This document shows positions 1-17,684 of a stretch of DNA of 64,000 bases, piece by piece. A program made the position numbers and the translations under genes. Each line of letters starts with the position of its first letter. The stretch's first letter is position 1. The notes below the pieces were generated by a model that made no database searches, had not been told where the DNA came from, and saw nothing but the letters and a program-made list of their open reading frames with translations. The DNA is from Datisca glomerata (lineage: Eukaryota; Streptophyta; Magnoliopsida; Cucurbitales; Datiscaceae), in the NCBI GenBank assembly GCA_003255025.1, contig QANY01011938.1, positions 310,001 to 374,000 of the forward strand. The letters run 5' to 3'.

Positions 1-1812
1 TAAAAAATATAAATAGAAAATAGAAAAATAAATATTTAAGTATTGAAAACAGTTTATGAAATGAAAATCTCAATAATGTAATATATTTAAATAATATAAT
101 AAATACAATACAAAAAACCATTTTCTTATTTGAAACGCGTTGTGATCCTCAATCAATTTCGTGCTTTAATATAATTACGGGGAGTAACTACTATAGATTG
201 TGTGTGATATTGGAAAAGTCTTACTAGTTATACCGCAAATGTTTTAGATAAACCTCTAAAAAGTTAGAAGGCATAGTATGCTGTGATGTTTGATTTAGTT
301 AAAATTTAGATTTTTATAGATTCAAAATGAGAAATTGTCATCTCATTCAACCAAATAGCTCGGATTTGACATGTCTCTTGGAAGAAGTAACATGATGTCT
401 CGAGAATTATTGGTGTATTCAATAATCTCAAATAAAAGAGGATTTGGTCTATGGTCGATTCAGTAATAAATAGGAATTTATAGTTGTACCTCGTGAAAAA
501 AGGAATTTTTTTATTTCTATTTGTACCATTTTAAGACTCTTTAAAATATAGTATAATTTTTATTTTTCACATTTATTTCATTTTGTTCATTTATATAATG
601 AAATGTTTTATTTTATTTAATGTAACTTTTATTCTAGATATAAAATAATATGTACGCTACTATTTTATACAATTAAATATTCTGTAATACTAATATTATA
701 TTGAACATAAAATTCATGTAAATAAATTTAGAGAAATACTTTTCCATATTTATATATACATCTATTTCTATATATATATATATTATATGAAAATAAGTTT
801 AAAGGCAAGGAAATTTTGATTTCTATTTTTATCCTTTAAGCCTCTTTAAATATGGTAGAGTTAGGTTTTCATGTTTCCTCATTTTGTTCATTTATATAAT
901 GAAATTTTATATTTTATTCAATGGTAAATTTTATTTTACATATAAATATTACGTCCGTTAATATATAAAATTAAATATTATATAATACTAATGTTATCTT
1001 GAACATAAAAGTTCATACAAATAAATTTAGAGGAATACTTTAATTTTGAATATGAAAAATGATCTTTCAATTAACATTATAATTTTTAGGAATGTGACAT
1101 TAATCTAATAATTTTTTTTATAATATTTAAAGAGTAATGCTATAAAGTACAATTCAACAAGTTAAATTTTAATGCAACACATCTTACTGTATGCATATTA
1201 TGCTCGAACGTTAAAACTTCTAATATATATAACTTTGTAAAGTTTTAATCCGTAGATTTCTAATTTGTCACTAAATATTTAATTTTATTTAACACTTGCA
1301 AAACATTTGGTTTAAATATATGCAATTAAAGAATACAATAGACAAATAGAACTCAGAACTTATAATTCTATAAATATTATAATTGGAGAAAATGTTACCT
1401 AATTTTTTTTAGGAATTGAGAAAAAAATGACTCGAATATTTAAAGTCTAAGATGTTTGAATGAGAATTATACCATTAGGGTCAACTGATGTTATGAAAAA
1501 TGTAGAGCGATAGTAAAGAATTTGACTTTAAAAATATGTGTCATGCCAATATTAAAACAATAACAAAGAAATCTTTAGTGATAGTTGGATTTGAATATGG
1601 GCAAGATTTGTTCTCTCACAAATAATCTTTCCATTGGAAAGTACTACAATATTATTCCTTGAGTTTCACATGATGAAGAAAGTAATAAGAAAATAATGAA
1701 TAAATAAAAAATTGAAAGATATATTAAAACCCACAACTTGTTGCTTAGCTCCCAAACCAAATGCTTCTTCCTCCATCTGATGTCTGAAATTCAGTGCTTA
1801 CTGCTTAACCAA
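1..1812. other. AT-rich 5' flank of the beta-glucosidase gene
   Basis: No coding region is visible here. The stretch holds a diverged direct duplication: about 505-745 and about 808-1045 share the same order of short blocks (a tttcattttgttcatttata core, then a taaatattatata-like block, then ttgaacataaaa and aaataaatttagag), offset by roughly 300 bp. The last few hundred bases must contain the promoter of the gene starting at 1813, but I could not identify a convincing TATA box or transcription start. Confidence 0.5.
505..1045. repeat. Diverged ~300-bp direct duplication
   Basis: Two copies, about 505-745 and 808-1045, can be aligned by eye over about 240 bp with many substitutions and small indels. 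Shared blocks include the stretch around 580-600 / 885-900 and the block around 700-740 / 1000-1040. No protein is encoded. It is probably an old local duplication of spacer DNA. Confidence 0.55.
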
Positions 1813-5940
<4,128 letters not shown>

Positions 5941-6241
5941 AATATATTTCTTGGGTTCTACCCCTTGTTGTTTGTTGTTCACCATTTTCTTCCTTCTTTA
6001 TTCTTTAAAGAAAAGTAATTAATCTTAGGATTAAATGCACATTACCTCCTCAATATTTGCTGTGATTTCCAATTTACTAAACCTTTTTCTTATTTATTAA
6101 ACGTGAAATATTTTCATTTCGATGCGAAGGCAACAAAAACAAAAGGCTTCTCAAACAAACGAATAATTAACATTTGAGAATGTACTTTTCATTCAAGAGG
6201 TTCGAGTTTGAGTCATAGTCTCCCTTCCGCAATTGAGATAG
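5941..6241. other. Tail-to-tail spacer between beta-glucosidase and EPF1-like gene
   Basis: About 300 bp lie between the stop codon of the + strand gene and the stop codon of the - strand gene, so both 3' untranslated regions and poly-A signals must fit here. Several AT-rich candidates exist but none can be assigned with confidence. Confidence 0.5.
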
Positions 6242-7023
6242 TTACGGAATATGATAAGATTTGGTATTACAGAAACATCTATATGAAATAGGACATATAC
6301 TTGTCTCTGCCTTGTTAGTATTCAATGCACAAACAAAGCTCATTGTTACTAATCGGCAAGGCTTGCATGCTCCACAAGCATTCAAGCAATTTGGTAACCT
6401 TGACCCTGCAATTTCAGCTGTATGATCTTTCTTTCTCTCCATTTCTTCATTATTGGAATTTATAAACTGTGAGGTTGTGAAATTTTGTCTTTCCCCTCTC
6501 GACGTATCGTTTCCATCTTGACGTTCACAACCATCCTGACCTGTTAAAAACATTAATGATTAAACTACACTATAGATTTCGTAGTGAATTTGAAACTTTT
6601 AGTAGTATTTAAAAATGTTTCTAAGGATATTTCGAGAGTATATATGTACAAAAACACGAGCAACATAAGTTATTGTTTTTAGTAGATGAAAGTATAAAAA
6701 AACTCATCATATAGAAGTAATACACAATAATATTTAAAAATGTTTCTAAGGATATTTTGAGAGTATATATGTACAAAAACACGAGCAACATAAGTTATTG
6801 TTTTTAGTAGATGAAAGTATAAAAAAACTCATCATATAGAAGTAATACACAATAATATCTACAGAGGTACCAAAGGCTAAGTATGTATAAATTACTAAAA
6901 ATATAAAAAAAAATCTTAGAAAAAATCTTACTTGACTCAGAACCCATTTGTCGAGCAAAAACCAACGTCGAGAATTAGAATGAGAACAGAAATAGATGTT
7001 ACCATTTGAACCCTAAGTTTCAT
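6242..7023 (-). CDS. EPF1: EPIDERMAL PATTERNING FACTOR 1-like secreted peptide (2 exons, exon 1 uncertain)
   Basis: The 3' exon (6540 down to 6242, after the acceptor tttttaacag) encodes a tail starting AGSRLPNCLNACGACKPC and ending CNTKSYHIP. It has eight cysteines in the EPF1 spacing. In Arabidopsis, EPF1 is released from stomatal precursors and signals through ERECTA-family receptors and TMM to enforce stomatal spacing; that role is inferred here. The likely start is ATG at 7023, giving a hydrophobic leader (VTSISVLILIL). Exon 2 needs a phase-1 donor. The strong-looking donor at 6931 (AA|GTAAGA) is in phase with exon 2, but the ATG frame hits TGA at 6939-6937 before reaching it. A weaker in-phase donor at 6962 (G|GTTTTT) would give a protein of about 119 residues. 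The gene is therefore either spliced at the weak site, frameshifted, or affected by a base error. The eight-cysteine tail is secure. Confidence 0.8.
6606..6855. repeat. 125-bp tandem duplication in the EPF1-like intron
   Basis: 6606-6730 and 6731-6855 are nearly identical copies joined head to tail (for example aaaaatgtttctaaggata begins at 6611 and 6736). The period is exactly 125 bp. Only one or two differences are visible, such as ttcgag versus ttttgag, so the duplication is young. It lengthens the intron without touching exon sequence. Confidence 0.9.
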
Positions 7024-10000
7024 AGCCAAAAGTGTCTATTAGGTTTAACTTCATGTGGGAAAGAGTGAATTGAAAGGAAAAGAAAAAGGGAGAGAAGAAC
7101 ACCAAACAATAACAAAAGGGAGAGAAGAAAAGTGAAATTATTTAAAGAAAGTGTGCGAAAGATGATGAGAAGTGTTATTGAAGTGAATCACAGGCTTTGA
7201 ATGTGTGTGTGTGTGTATGAAATGGGGTAAAAATGAGATGAAGATTCACATGAAAATGGGTGAAGATTAAAATTCTCACATGACTTATAATTTTTCAATC
7301 AATTCTATGCTCAACTTAATTTACTTAATATGAGGTTCAGTTGAGGGATTTTGCCATTTGCTGTGCTAAGAAAATTGTGAATCTTCAATTTTTGTTCAGG
7401 GTTTCTCTTTATTATTTACTTAAGGTAGTAAATTTATTTTCTAATCCCTATTTTTGTTTTTCACTTTCAATTTAGTCCCTATATTAGTCTGATGTTTTAA
7501 TTTATGTCTCATATAATTATGTTTTGACTTGTATGTTTGTGTGAACAATTTCAAATTAGTATATCTAGTTTAATACACTTTAGATATTACTTTACAAGTT
7601 GACACAAAACTAACATGTATGAGGTTTATTTTGAAATAGAGTCTCTCCAAAGTTGGAGATCCTAGATCCGAACTTATTAACCTTAAAAGTTTGAATCGAC
7701 ATGATATTTGTTAGTAGCTAGGTTTTGAAATCATGAAACAACCTGTCTCATGCAATGCACTTTTAAGTTTTTAGTAGTAAACTAGGCTAGTCTGGATAAC
7801 TAATTGAAGTCAACTAAGGACAATACACCAAAAGAAATGGAATTTTGTATTCCCATACTAACTTGTTCAAATAGGACAATCATATGAAGATACAACCTTT
7901 TGTATATACAAGATGGAGCATAATATATAGTTTCAAAATGATTATATATATATAAGTCTTTCGACCTAAATAGATGGAGACATTGTAATCTTCAGAAAAC
8001 TTATAATAGGAGATCTCTATATATTGAAAATTTGGCACATGCCTCTAACCAATCAAGATTTATATAATCGTAAAGAATCAGTTGACACGTTATTAAGATC
8101 TCACGGCACATGTCATTCATTTGAATGGTTTTCATGCAAACAAGTTTAATTTTAAGTCAATATATTAATTTGCTTACCTTAGAACATTCTTACTTCTTAG
8201 TAATAAAATTCCAAAACGGTCTTTCTAGAAGTAAATAGTTACAAAACAACAATAATTTTATAGTCAGAACTGTGATCAAATAAATAACGAATATAAATTT
8301 TTCACCAGAACTTACATTATATATGCATGAGCTACCCCATCTGAAAATATCTTCTCACATTTTAAGAATCTCTTCCTTCATTTTTTTAAAAACCACAACT
8401 TGTAACCAAACTAATACACATATTTCATGGGAACTTTACTTGATTAAGGAAGGTTGTTACAATATCATGTCAATAGGTGATAATACAATACAAACACACA
8501 TGGTCCCCAGAAAATGACACTTAGTGATATGGGTGTCTTCTAATCATCAAAATAGACAAAGTGTCATAGTACAGATCCAGCTAATGGGGGTAAGATAAGG
8601 TAGAAAAAATTGTTGCTAGCTTTTGGATGTGCATTTTGCCTACCTACATCACAATTAAACATATTGTTTGAGGTTTATTTTCTCACATTATGTGTTCAAC
8701 CGAAGATTATATAAAAATCCCGGATCTTACTTATTGGATTGTTGTATGGTTAAAAAACTATGTAATGACAAAACTAATATCAGCTGATATTTCCACACTA
8801 GATCCATAAATAAAAAAATTTAAGAGGATTTCATATCATCAAAGTAGGTACAAAACATTTAACTTTTACTTCACACGAAAAATGTTAAATGAAGGTATAT
8901 AAGGTTTGATTCTAATTCAATACTAGTGAGGTCTACCTTGTTGTGTTATGTCAAAACATGTGAAGAACTATAATTATGTTCTTACCAACCTGCATTGCAA
9001 GATTTAACTATAACTACATTCATATGTGAGTATTATGAACAAGCATTTCGACGAAGGAAGTTGCACTTCTTTGAATGAATGACCATGATGAATGAATGAC
9101 CATGATGTAGGTGATCGGTATGGTGCAAGAGAGAAAAAAGAAGAGTGTTTCTCTCTTCTCTCTCTCTATTGTATCATGTATACTTTCTTATCAAGTTTGT
9201 CAGCCGTTGCTAAGTAATGGTAGATGAAAAAGTTGTATCTGAACATCTCAACAAGATCTAAACATCCCAGATCGATTAATTAAAAAAAATAAAACAAGTA
9301 ATTTACATCAAGAATGTTGCACAATTTAGGTTGTCTATACTCAAACATACTGTTTGATTGGACCGAGCTGTCATATGTTCATGACTTTGTCAACAATAAA
9401 AAATACTAATCATATATCATTGATGTATTGTAGAATGACTATTCCTAGTTAATCAGGGTTAAAAATGACTTTGAAAAGATGTAGTTTTCAAATAAACATA
9501 TTTTAATCAAAGAGAATGAGCTCTAAATAAGCAACCCGCATGAATGAAACACAATTATTGCATCATCTAAGGTTTAGATTGCTGTTGGATTTGATGTTAC
9601 AAAGTACACTTTTTTTTTTCGATTACTCCCGATTTGTGTAATGGAATAGAGTACTATATGTTTCCCGATCGAACCATTCCTTTTCTATTCATATCAGCAT
9701 TGCGTATAGCGGTTATTATGTTAGCAATAGTGTCCTTACGAAAATTAGTGTTTCCTTCGAATTTGGATATAATCAACATGCTCGTTTTTATTAAATATTT
9801 ATGAATTCTTAAAGGTATATGCGTGAGACACAATCTATTAATTAATTTCTTTTATAAGAGCTATTGCTAAAGTTCTTATCTTTTAACTTTATCTTTAAAC
9901 CATTCTTTAATTAATATAATTGTAATTAGTTAATTATAACAATTAGTTAATGATTATGACATTTTATCTAACAATAATTGCAAAGCTAAGATGATATGTT

Positions 10001-11519
10001 ATAAACTATAATCAACTTGAGCTATTTATAAAATTCACACATAGAAATTGATTAATTAATTAAAAGGGGTGGAAATTTTAATATGTTAAATCTTTTATGT
10101 TTGAGATAACATGAAATAATTTCTGATTAGAAGTTTATATGATCTCTTTTTTTTCCTCCATTGTATAGGTCATTATTACCACCTGATTAAATCTTTAAAG
10201 ATGTTACTTTTATTTAAATAAAATGAATTCTATTAGTCATAATTAATGTAAACTTTGGTCCAACTAACTACTAAGCCACGTCAAAGAATAAATTATAAAG
10301 AATACTTGAACTTTGGGTGAGAAATTATCCGAGAATAAAAATTTAAATCAATTCTTTTATATCATATTATCATGAATTGAATTAATACGAGTGGAAGTAT
10401 CTTAATAATTAAGAGAATTAAATATTTTTTAATTATATTTCTATGACAAACGCCATTAATTAGGACATAAGTCTATCTTCAATTGAAGGAGATTTGTATT
10501 ATATTGTTACTTTTACTAATATCGTGAAAATATTAACCAACTGACTCAAAATTAATGATAAAATATCACACATGAATCAGTTGAGTTCAATGAAAAATAT
10601 ATGATATAAATGATAAGATTACGTTATCAATATTAAGAACGTATTCACTATTAAATCAACTCACATCAGGTAACATGACAATTATAAAAATAAATTGAAT
10701 ACACCAAATTTTCATAATTAAAAAGAGTAAGAAATGAATGGCACTTATTGCAGTTGGAAGGAAGAGTGTGATTATTCTTTGACTACTCTTTCACTTCATT
10801 TGCTGTGATATTGACAGAAAAGCAACAAAAGAATGCAAAGAAACACTATTCTCTTTAATGTCAAGCTTACATAAGAGGAAAGGTGGAGACTAAACACACC
10901 AAAGCGACCTCACAACCCACCATTCCCTACCTCAACTCCATCATTTCTTCCTTTCCTTTTCTAAGCTATTTTCAGTGACTACTGCATCATTTCACCTTAG
11001 ATCTATTCTTATATTTCACAATTATATTAAAATTATTCAAAATTCATAAATTATATTTAATAATGACAAACATAAAAATGTCAAAAAAATCTTAGTTTTA
11101 AACGACGATCAATCATTGATTCATTCTGTGTGAGATTCATGTGAAGTGATCTAATGATAGATCAATCTCAATATAAATTTGAATACTGAAACAAGACACA
11201 ATAATATATATTTGAATACTAAAACAAGACACAATAATATAAATTTGAATACTGAAACAAGATATAATAATATAAATTTGAATACTGAAACAAGACACAA
11301 TAATATAAATTTGAATACTGAAACAAAACACAATTTTTATGAAGTTAGTAAACACAAACTTACTTGAAGATTCTAGTGAAAATTTACAGAAAAGAGTGAA
11401 GATAAAATGGGAAATTAGTTAATTTAATCAAGAATAAATGAAGAAATTAAACATGGTGATAAAGGAAATGGGAAAATAGAGGAAGAGTGGGGTGAGAGAA
11501 CCGTCACATAAAGAAGAGT
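7024..11519. other. AT-rich spacer, upstream of the EPF1-like and CIP7-like genes
   Basis: No gene was found on either strand; open frames are short and have no family resemblance. It contains a short TG run near 7201-7216, a duplicated 17-bp phrase at about 9075-9105 (gaatgaatgaccatgatg), and the 33-bp minisatellite near 11168. The part next to 7023 holds the EPF1-like promoter. The part before 11802 holds the CIP7-like promoter and 5' leader. Confidence 0.55.
11168..11332. repeat. 33-bp minisatellite, about five copies
   Basis: Five head-to-tail copies of a 33-bp unit of the form ataaatttgaatactgaaac followed by aagacacaataat. Because 33 is divisible by three, it creates periodic open frames on both strands that are not genes. 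It lies about 470 bp upstream of the CIP7-like start codon. Confidence 0.9.
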
Positions 11520-11801
11520 GTGTCGGCATTTTCACGTGGACCCACGTCCAAAAATCTTTTCACAAATTTGATCCTCCACCCTCAATTCCCATGTGCTCAG
11601 CTTCATCACCTCCTGCTGTCACTCAACCACATTTCTCTTTCTCTCTCTCCCTGTAACTTCCATGTGAGCACCCGGACGAATATTGTGAGCATTCACAGAT
11701 TCAATGCTTCCCCACAATGCACAGTTTGCCTAGACTATGACCTTCTGAGCTTATCTCGCCTTTCTCTCTGTCTCTCTATCTTCCTCTTTCCGCCTGCGTC
11801 C

Positions 11802-14800
11802 ATGGACTTCACTACCCGTCTTGATCATGCTCTGTTTCAGCTCACTCCGACTCGAACCAGGTGCCCTTGCATTTCTCTGCATTATTTTTTCTGCGTTCTA
11901 TTGATTTCGTAATTTACTGCTTTTGGGTTGATTTTATCTTCGAGTTGTTTGGCATTTTCCGGTTAATTTGTGTAAATTGTTATTGAAGATGTGAGCTGGT
12001 CATTTTTGCGACTGGTGGTGCGAGCGAGAAGTTGGCCTCAGGGCTTCTTGAGCCGTTCGTTTCGCATCTGAAATGCGCCAAGGATCAGATTTCCAAAGGT
12101 GGCTACTCCGTCACTCTGCGTCCAGTCGCTGGCTCAGCCGCATCCTGGTTCACCAAGGCTACTCTGCAAAGGTGATTATTCTGTTCAATTGAGCGATTTT
12201 GTTAGTCCGCGTAATGGGTCTTGAGCTTAGTCTTTGAATTGTTGAAATTTGAATATGACTGTTGTAAGGTAGAAAGTATTTCGTCTACAAGATGATCCAA
12301 TAATCAAAAGATTTGTCTTTCCTTACTCGTTAACCATAGTTTTAATGGTCATCGCTTTTTAATACTTAATTTGATACAGGTTTGTGAGATTTGTTAACAC
12401 GCCGGAGATTCTTGAGAGATTTGTGACTATAGAGAAAGAAATTTTGCAGATTGAGAATTCGATTCAGTCAAATGAGTTGTCAAACAGTGCAGTGGTTGTA
12501 GAAGCAGATGGTATAGTTTATTATTATTTTTATATCATATAAATCTTTTGCCGTATATTCTTGTCGTTATTGATCTGTGCATTATTTCCTTGGAACGAAT
12601 AATATTCTCAATTTAGCTGACTTTTCTTATGTCATACTTACATACTGAGCTTGGGTTGGGTCCAGATTTAATAAATTCTCTATAGGTCTTTAAGAATTTT
12701 GAGTAATAAAGTCAACATTTAAGATATTGACTGAATTGGCTATTTTTGCAAATGTGTACATGTGTCTCTTATTTAGTGCATATCTTAGTATTTGATATGA
12801 GGTTAAGATTAGAAAATGTGGGCATTGCATGGCACGATCAAAACTAGTAGAGAGATCAAAATGGCATACAACTCGGCAAAATATATCTTTGGCTACTAGT
12901 CTTGAACAGTCTCATCAAACGACTTCTTGCAGGAAATGGGGTAGCTGCCGACGGGAACTCGAAAAGGGAAAATGGCATCATCAAGGTATGTCATTCGTGT
13001 GATTTCATTTTTTGTTTATGTTTGCTGTGAAACTATCACACATTAATATTGAACCTTCTGTTTTGATGGACATTTAGTCAAAAAGTGATACCAATGATGA
13101 TGCTATACCAGAGGAGAATTCCAAGTAAGATATTGATTTTGTTAAATTACTAGTACTGGGTTATTTCACTTGGTTTCATCGATATGTGGTTTGCATTGCA
13201 TTGATTGTTCAGCTATGGATAAAAATGAACAGGATCCATCTTCAACGGGTTCTTGAAACTCGGAGGGCAGTTTTACGTAAAGAACAAGCAATGGCATATG
13301 CCCGTGCTTTAGTTGCAGGTTTCGAGCTCGACTATGTTGATGACCTTATATCTTTTGCTGATGCTTATGGAGCTTCACGTTTAAGGTACAGAAAATATCA
13401 AATTAAAGACTATGGCTAACGAGTTTCAGTCTTATTTTATATATGCTGATTTTGGGGTGTTATCATTTCTTAATTTTGCAGTATTAACATTGCTACCCTT
13501 GTTTTCTAATTCCTATGTACAAGGAACATGAAAAGTTTATTCAATAAAGATTGAACCGTGCATTATTTCCTTTAAATCATTGATCAATAATAAAAATTGA
13601 ATGTTCGGCTTCATTTAGGGAAGCATGCATGAACTTTATGGATCTTTGCAAGCAAAAGAATGAAGATCGACTTTGGATGGATGAACTAGCAGCAATGCAA
13701 ACTATCTCTCAATCACAGCCAGCATTTCCATATTTGGGAAATTCTGGAATTATACTTGCTGGCGAAGATTGTGATCCTAGTCAGAATAATATAGTCAATG
13801 CGCTTCAGAATGGTAAATTAAATGTCTCATTCGATGCATCAGTGTCAGACTCGACTGCAAGTCAAGGAAGTTTGGAAATTAACCAAGGTATGGTGGATAT
13901 GAATATGAATATATTGCCCCCTTCATTTCTCTGTGATGTCTTTTGGTTCCTCATGTACAATATGATCAAGATTTATGTTGAATATTGAAAAATGCAGATG
14001 GAACCTTGCCCAAGTCAGCACAGATGCCATCAGCAGATGGGAAAGCTCAAACACCGATGTCGTGGCCAAACCATCTACCTCAGTACAGGCATAATTTTCA
14101 AGGTCCTATGTATCAGCAAATGCCCCCATATCAAGGATACCTTTATCCTGGTTTGCAAGCCCCTCCGTATTTCCCAGGGAATATGCCTTGGCAGTCAAAT
14201 GTGGAAGACTCTGGTATAATCCGTGATCGGGAACCAGATAACCGTTCGAAAAATAGATCTCATAGGAATAAGAAGAATGTTTCTCATAGAAAAGTCCTTG
14301 AAAGTTCAGAACCAGATGGATCCACTGAACCCAGTGAATCCAGCTCTGGAAGCGAGTCAGATGAGCACTTGCAGCATGAGAAAAAGAAAAAGAAAAGGCA
14401 CAGGAAGAAATCCTCAAGAAAGGTTGTTATTCGCAATATCAATTACATCGCTTCAAAGAAGGACGGTGAAAGGGACAGTGTTTCGGAGGGGAATTCTTCT
14501 GATGATAATGGGTCAATAGATGGAGATTCACTCAAACAGCAGGTGGAGGAAGCTGTTGGGATATTGGGGAGAAGACATAAATCTAACACACGCCGTCATA
14601 AGAAACAAAACGGGACTGGCACTGTGGATGATTCATTTGACTCGGGTGATCGGGAAACAGAGAATGTTGTTTCTAGTAAGTCAGAGGGAGGAAAGGTAAA
14701 CGACCACTGGGATGCTTTCCAAAATCTTCTAATGAGAGACGGCGTCAGTTCTAGTGTAGAGATGCACTCTCTGCAGGTTCAAGAGGAACATTTTGCAGCT

Positions 14801-17123
14801 AAAAACTCAAAATCACTGACATTTGAGCTGGAACTGGAGCAATCAACAAAACTACGGGGGGTTTCCAGCGATTCCTTTGTTGTGACTGATAGGAATACGG
14901 GTAATGAGGAGAAAAATCGCATTGAAAACTTTGAAGATGGTGATATTGTCCACCCGATCGGTAAGAGAAGGGATAACACACATGAAGATTTGTTATTTTC
15001 ACAGAAAACTGGAGAAGCAGGAGATTATTCACGTGGTGTTGTTTTGTCTGACTATACCGATGAATCTTCCATAATCAGAGGTCGGAAAGAAGAGTGGTTA
15101 ATCAACAACCACACAAACGGATCAACACACATGTATGAAAATGAAAACACAGGCCTAAAAACTTTTGATGGTGCGTACTCCTCATTATCTGACCATCATT
15201 TCAATGGTAAAAACAATAAAGATGTTCTAGCTGATGACTCTTTCATGATTCAAGCTCGAGAAATGGCAGGCGAACAGTCCGACTCTCTATTAAGGAGAGA
15301 TATAAGCTTGGTTTCAGATCTTGTTGGAGCTAATGAAAATGAATATGTCAAAGCAGAAGTTTCGCGTGATAATCAACCTGAAGCATTTGAACCAGATGAT
15401 CTTTACATGGTGCTTGAACGTGACTCAGCGGCAGACCATGCTGTTATGTCTTGGACACCAGAAATGGATTATGAAATCGATATTTCATCCAAATCCAATA
15501 GAAAGGAATCTGATGAGCAGACGAATGCTAATGTTGATGATCAGCCGCCTTCCAATGATTTGGAGGGCAATGGTAAAAGTAGTGGAACTAGTGCCGGAAA
15601 AGTTTCTGGTAAAAATGGTAGGTCAAAAGCAGGAGGATCTCTTGTAAAAACTAGATCTGACATTACATCCAGAGTCAAGAAGCCATCTTCCATAAGTAGA
15701 ACTACAACTCCCAGGAGCAAATCTGAAAAGGTATTATTTTACTAGCATTCAGGCTTCATTAGCTAATCTGAACTACTAGATAAAACGAATACTTACATTA
15801 TTCTTATCTGGCAGGATTTAAACAGCATGCTATTATTAACCAACATTCACTTTTCATGTCATCCCCAAAAAAAAATTATAACCTTTCAGTTCTTAACGGT
15901 TTACTTTGATGATTTTTTTATTGTCTTTATCGCACAGAACTAATCCTTACTATGAACACCACATATCATGTTTAAGACTTTTCTAACTGTTACTCTGAAA
16001 TCCAAAATTTGCATGTTCTTTAACTTCTCAGGCAGAATAATTGCCAATTGGTAGTATTCAAATGTTCATTCCTTCTTATTTTTCCTCTTATGACTATCTT
16101 TTCCCCTTTTCTACTTTTCCTTGCCATTAGGAAGAAGAGAATAGAAAGAGAATGGAAGAGTTGCGGATCCAGCGGCAGAAAAGAATTGCGGAAAGGAGCG
16201 GTTCAAACGGAGTCAGTTCTGCAACTTCTAGAAAGACAGCAACAGAGAAGCCTAAAAACCAATCCCCAAACCAAGAAACGAAGAAGTTACCTAAGCCGGT
16301 GCTAAGGAGTTCCACAATAGATCGTCTTGCGACTGCTCGGGTTACCCAGAAGGTAGAAGCAACAGAATCACGTTCGGCACCATCTAAAAAAGCAACGTCA
16401 AGTGCAAACGGTGTCAAGAGGCTGAATCCAAACAAAGTAAAACCTTCAGATGCCAAACTCGAGCCAAAGAATTCAAACAAAATGCTTTCTTCTAATTTTC
16501 AAGACCAAGCAAACAACGATTGCGTGGAAGATCTAGCAGCATTACCAGTTGACTCACTAGCAACATCTGCTACTCAGCGCACCAATGCTGTTGAGGATAT
16601 GGAAGACATTAAAGAAGTCCACACTACACTTTTGGACCCGAAAAATGATGCAATTTCCATTCCAGAAAGAGTAAGCATAGATGCCAAAAATTGTAACGGG
16701 AATTCTCTCAACATGGATTTGCCCGTGCCAACTGAAGATTACCCTCCACAACCGATTAAATCTGAAGGTAATGATACTGGATTTTCTAAAGCATCTTTAA
16801 ATCTAAGTGAAGACAAAACAATATCAAATGGTCATCCCGAACATATTCCAGAAATGACTGTCCATGTTGTGGCCTCAACAGATAAAGCTTTAGGTCCTAC
16901 TTCTATAACAATCAAAGAAGAAGCTGTGAACGAAAATTCTCCAGTCTCACCGGAAATTTCCGAGATAGAAATATCAACTCCTCCACCAACTGATGAGATG
17001 ACCTCAGAACAAATAAACTCCAGAAAGAAATGGATGAGCGATGAAAACTCTCCAAAATCGAGCAAAGGATTCAGAAAGCTACTTATGTTCGGTCGAAAAA
17101 GCCGAAACGTTCCCACAAATTGA
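11802..17123 (+). CDS. CIP7: COP1-interacting protein 7 (CIP7)-like protein (9 exons)
   Basis: Exons: 11802-11860, 11989-12171, 12380-12510, 12933-12985, 13078-13124, 13233-13385, 13619-13887, 13998-15730 and 16131-17123. They join in frame to 1206 residues. The start [19 protein letters not shown], the block [20 protein letters not shown] and the block [20 protein letters not shown] are what I recognise from the CIP7 family. Residues 427-440 are a lysine/arginine-rich run ([14 protein letters not shown]), a likely nuclear localisation signal. Residues 877-899 ([18 protein letters not shown]) look helical/coiled-coil. The C terminus ends with a conserved [14 protein letters not shown] block; the middle is long, polar and probably disordered. 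Arabidopsis CIP7 is a nuclear protein that binds the ubiquitin ligase COP1 and promotes light-regulated gene expression; the same role here is inference. Length fits the longer family members. All splice sites are GT-AG. Confidence 0.93.
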
Positions 17124-17684
17124 TCCCATTTTGCTCCTGTTATTATTCCATTGCTAGAAGCTTATGATGTTTCAAACTTTACATGATTCATTGTTTGAGA
17201 TTGTTAAGTTTTTTTCAAGAGAAGAGTCAAACCTTTCTGTTGATATCGTTTGGTCATGCAGATAGAAGATCTATACCATATGGAAAAGTGGAAGAAAATA
17301 GATAGCTCTACAGATTAAATAAGGCAATGGATGTTGCTGCCAGGGTTGTTGTCATGTTCTGGTTTATGAGTTTCATTTGTCCTTCGAGAGGTAATTCCTC
17401 TTTCTTCACCTTTCATGGACATTATTCTTATCTGTGCATTCTATTTTATCATTTTGTAATTCTTATTCATATTTATGTGTGATTATCGAAACATTCTAAT
17501 ACTTCACATTTTGTAATACATCCCATTTTTTTGTATTTTTATAAACTATAGTAATAGTGGAGAATTCATGTTAAGTGTCATATATTGTTATGTGTTGAAC
17601 AGTGCTGAACAACATGGTGGTACATAACAATACTCTTATTTAAAGATTAATAACAAGTAGATTAAAAAACCGAAACTATGGACA

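Noticed and set aside
11168..11332. CRISPR-like regularly spaced repeats
   Set aside because: Units are directly adjacent without unique spacers, and the DNA is nuclear plant DNA; it is a minisatellite.
11137..11367. Open frames of 60-72 codons on both strands
   Set aside because: They are produced by the 33-bp minisatellite, whose unit length is divisible by three.
14106..14417. - strand frames opposite the CIP7-like exon 8 (also 14799-15032 and 16127-16480)
   Set aside because: They are antisense shadows of a long coding exon with no independent support.
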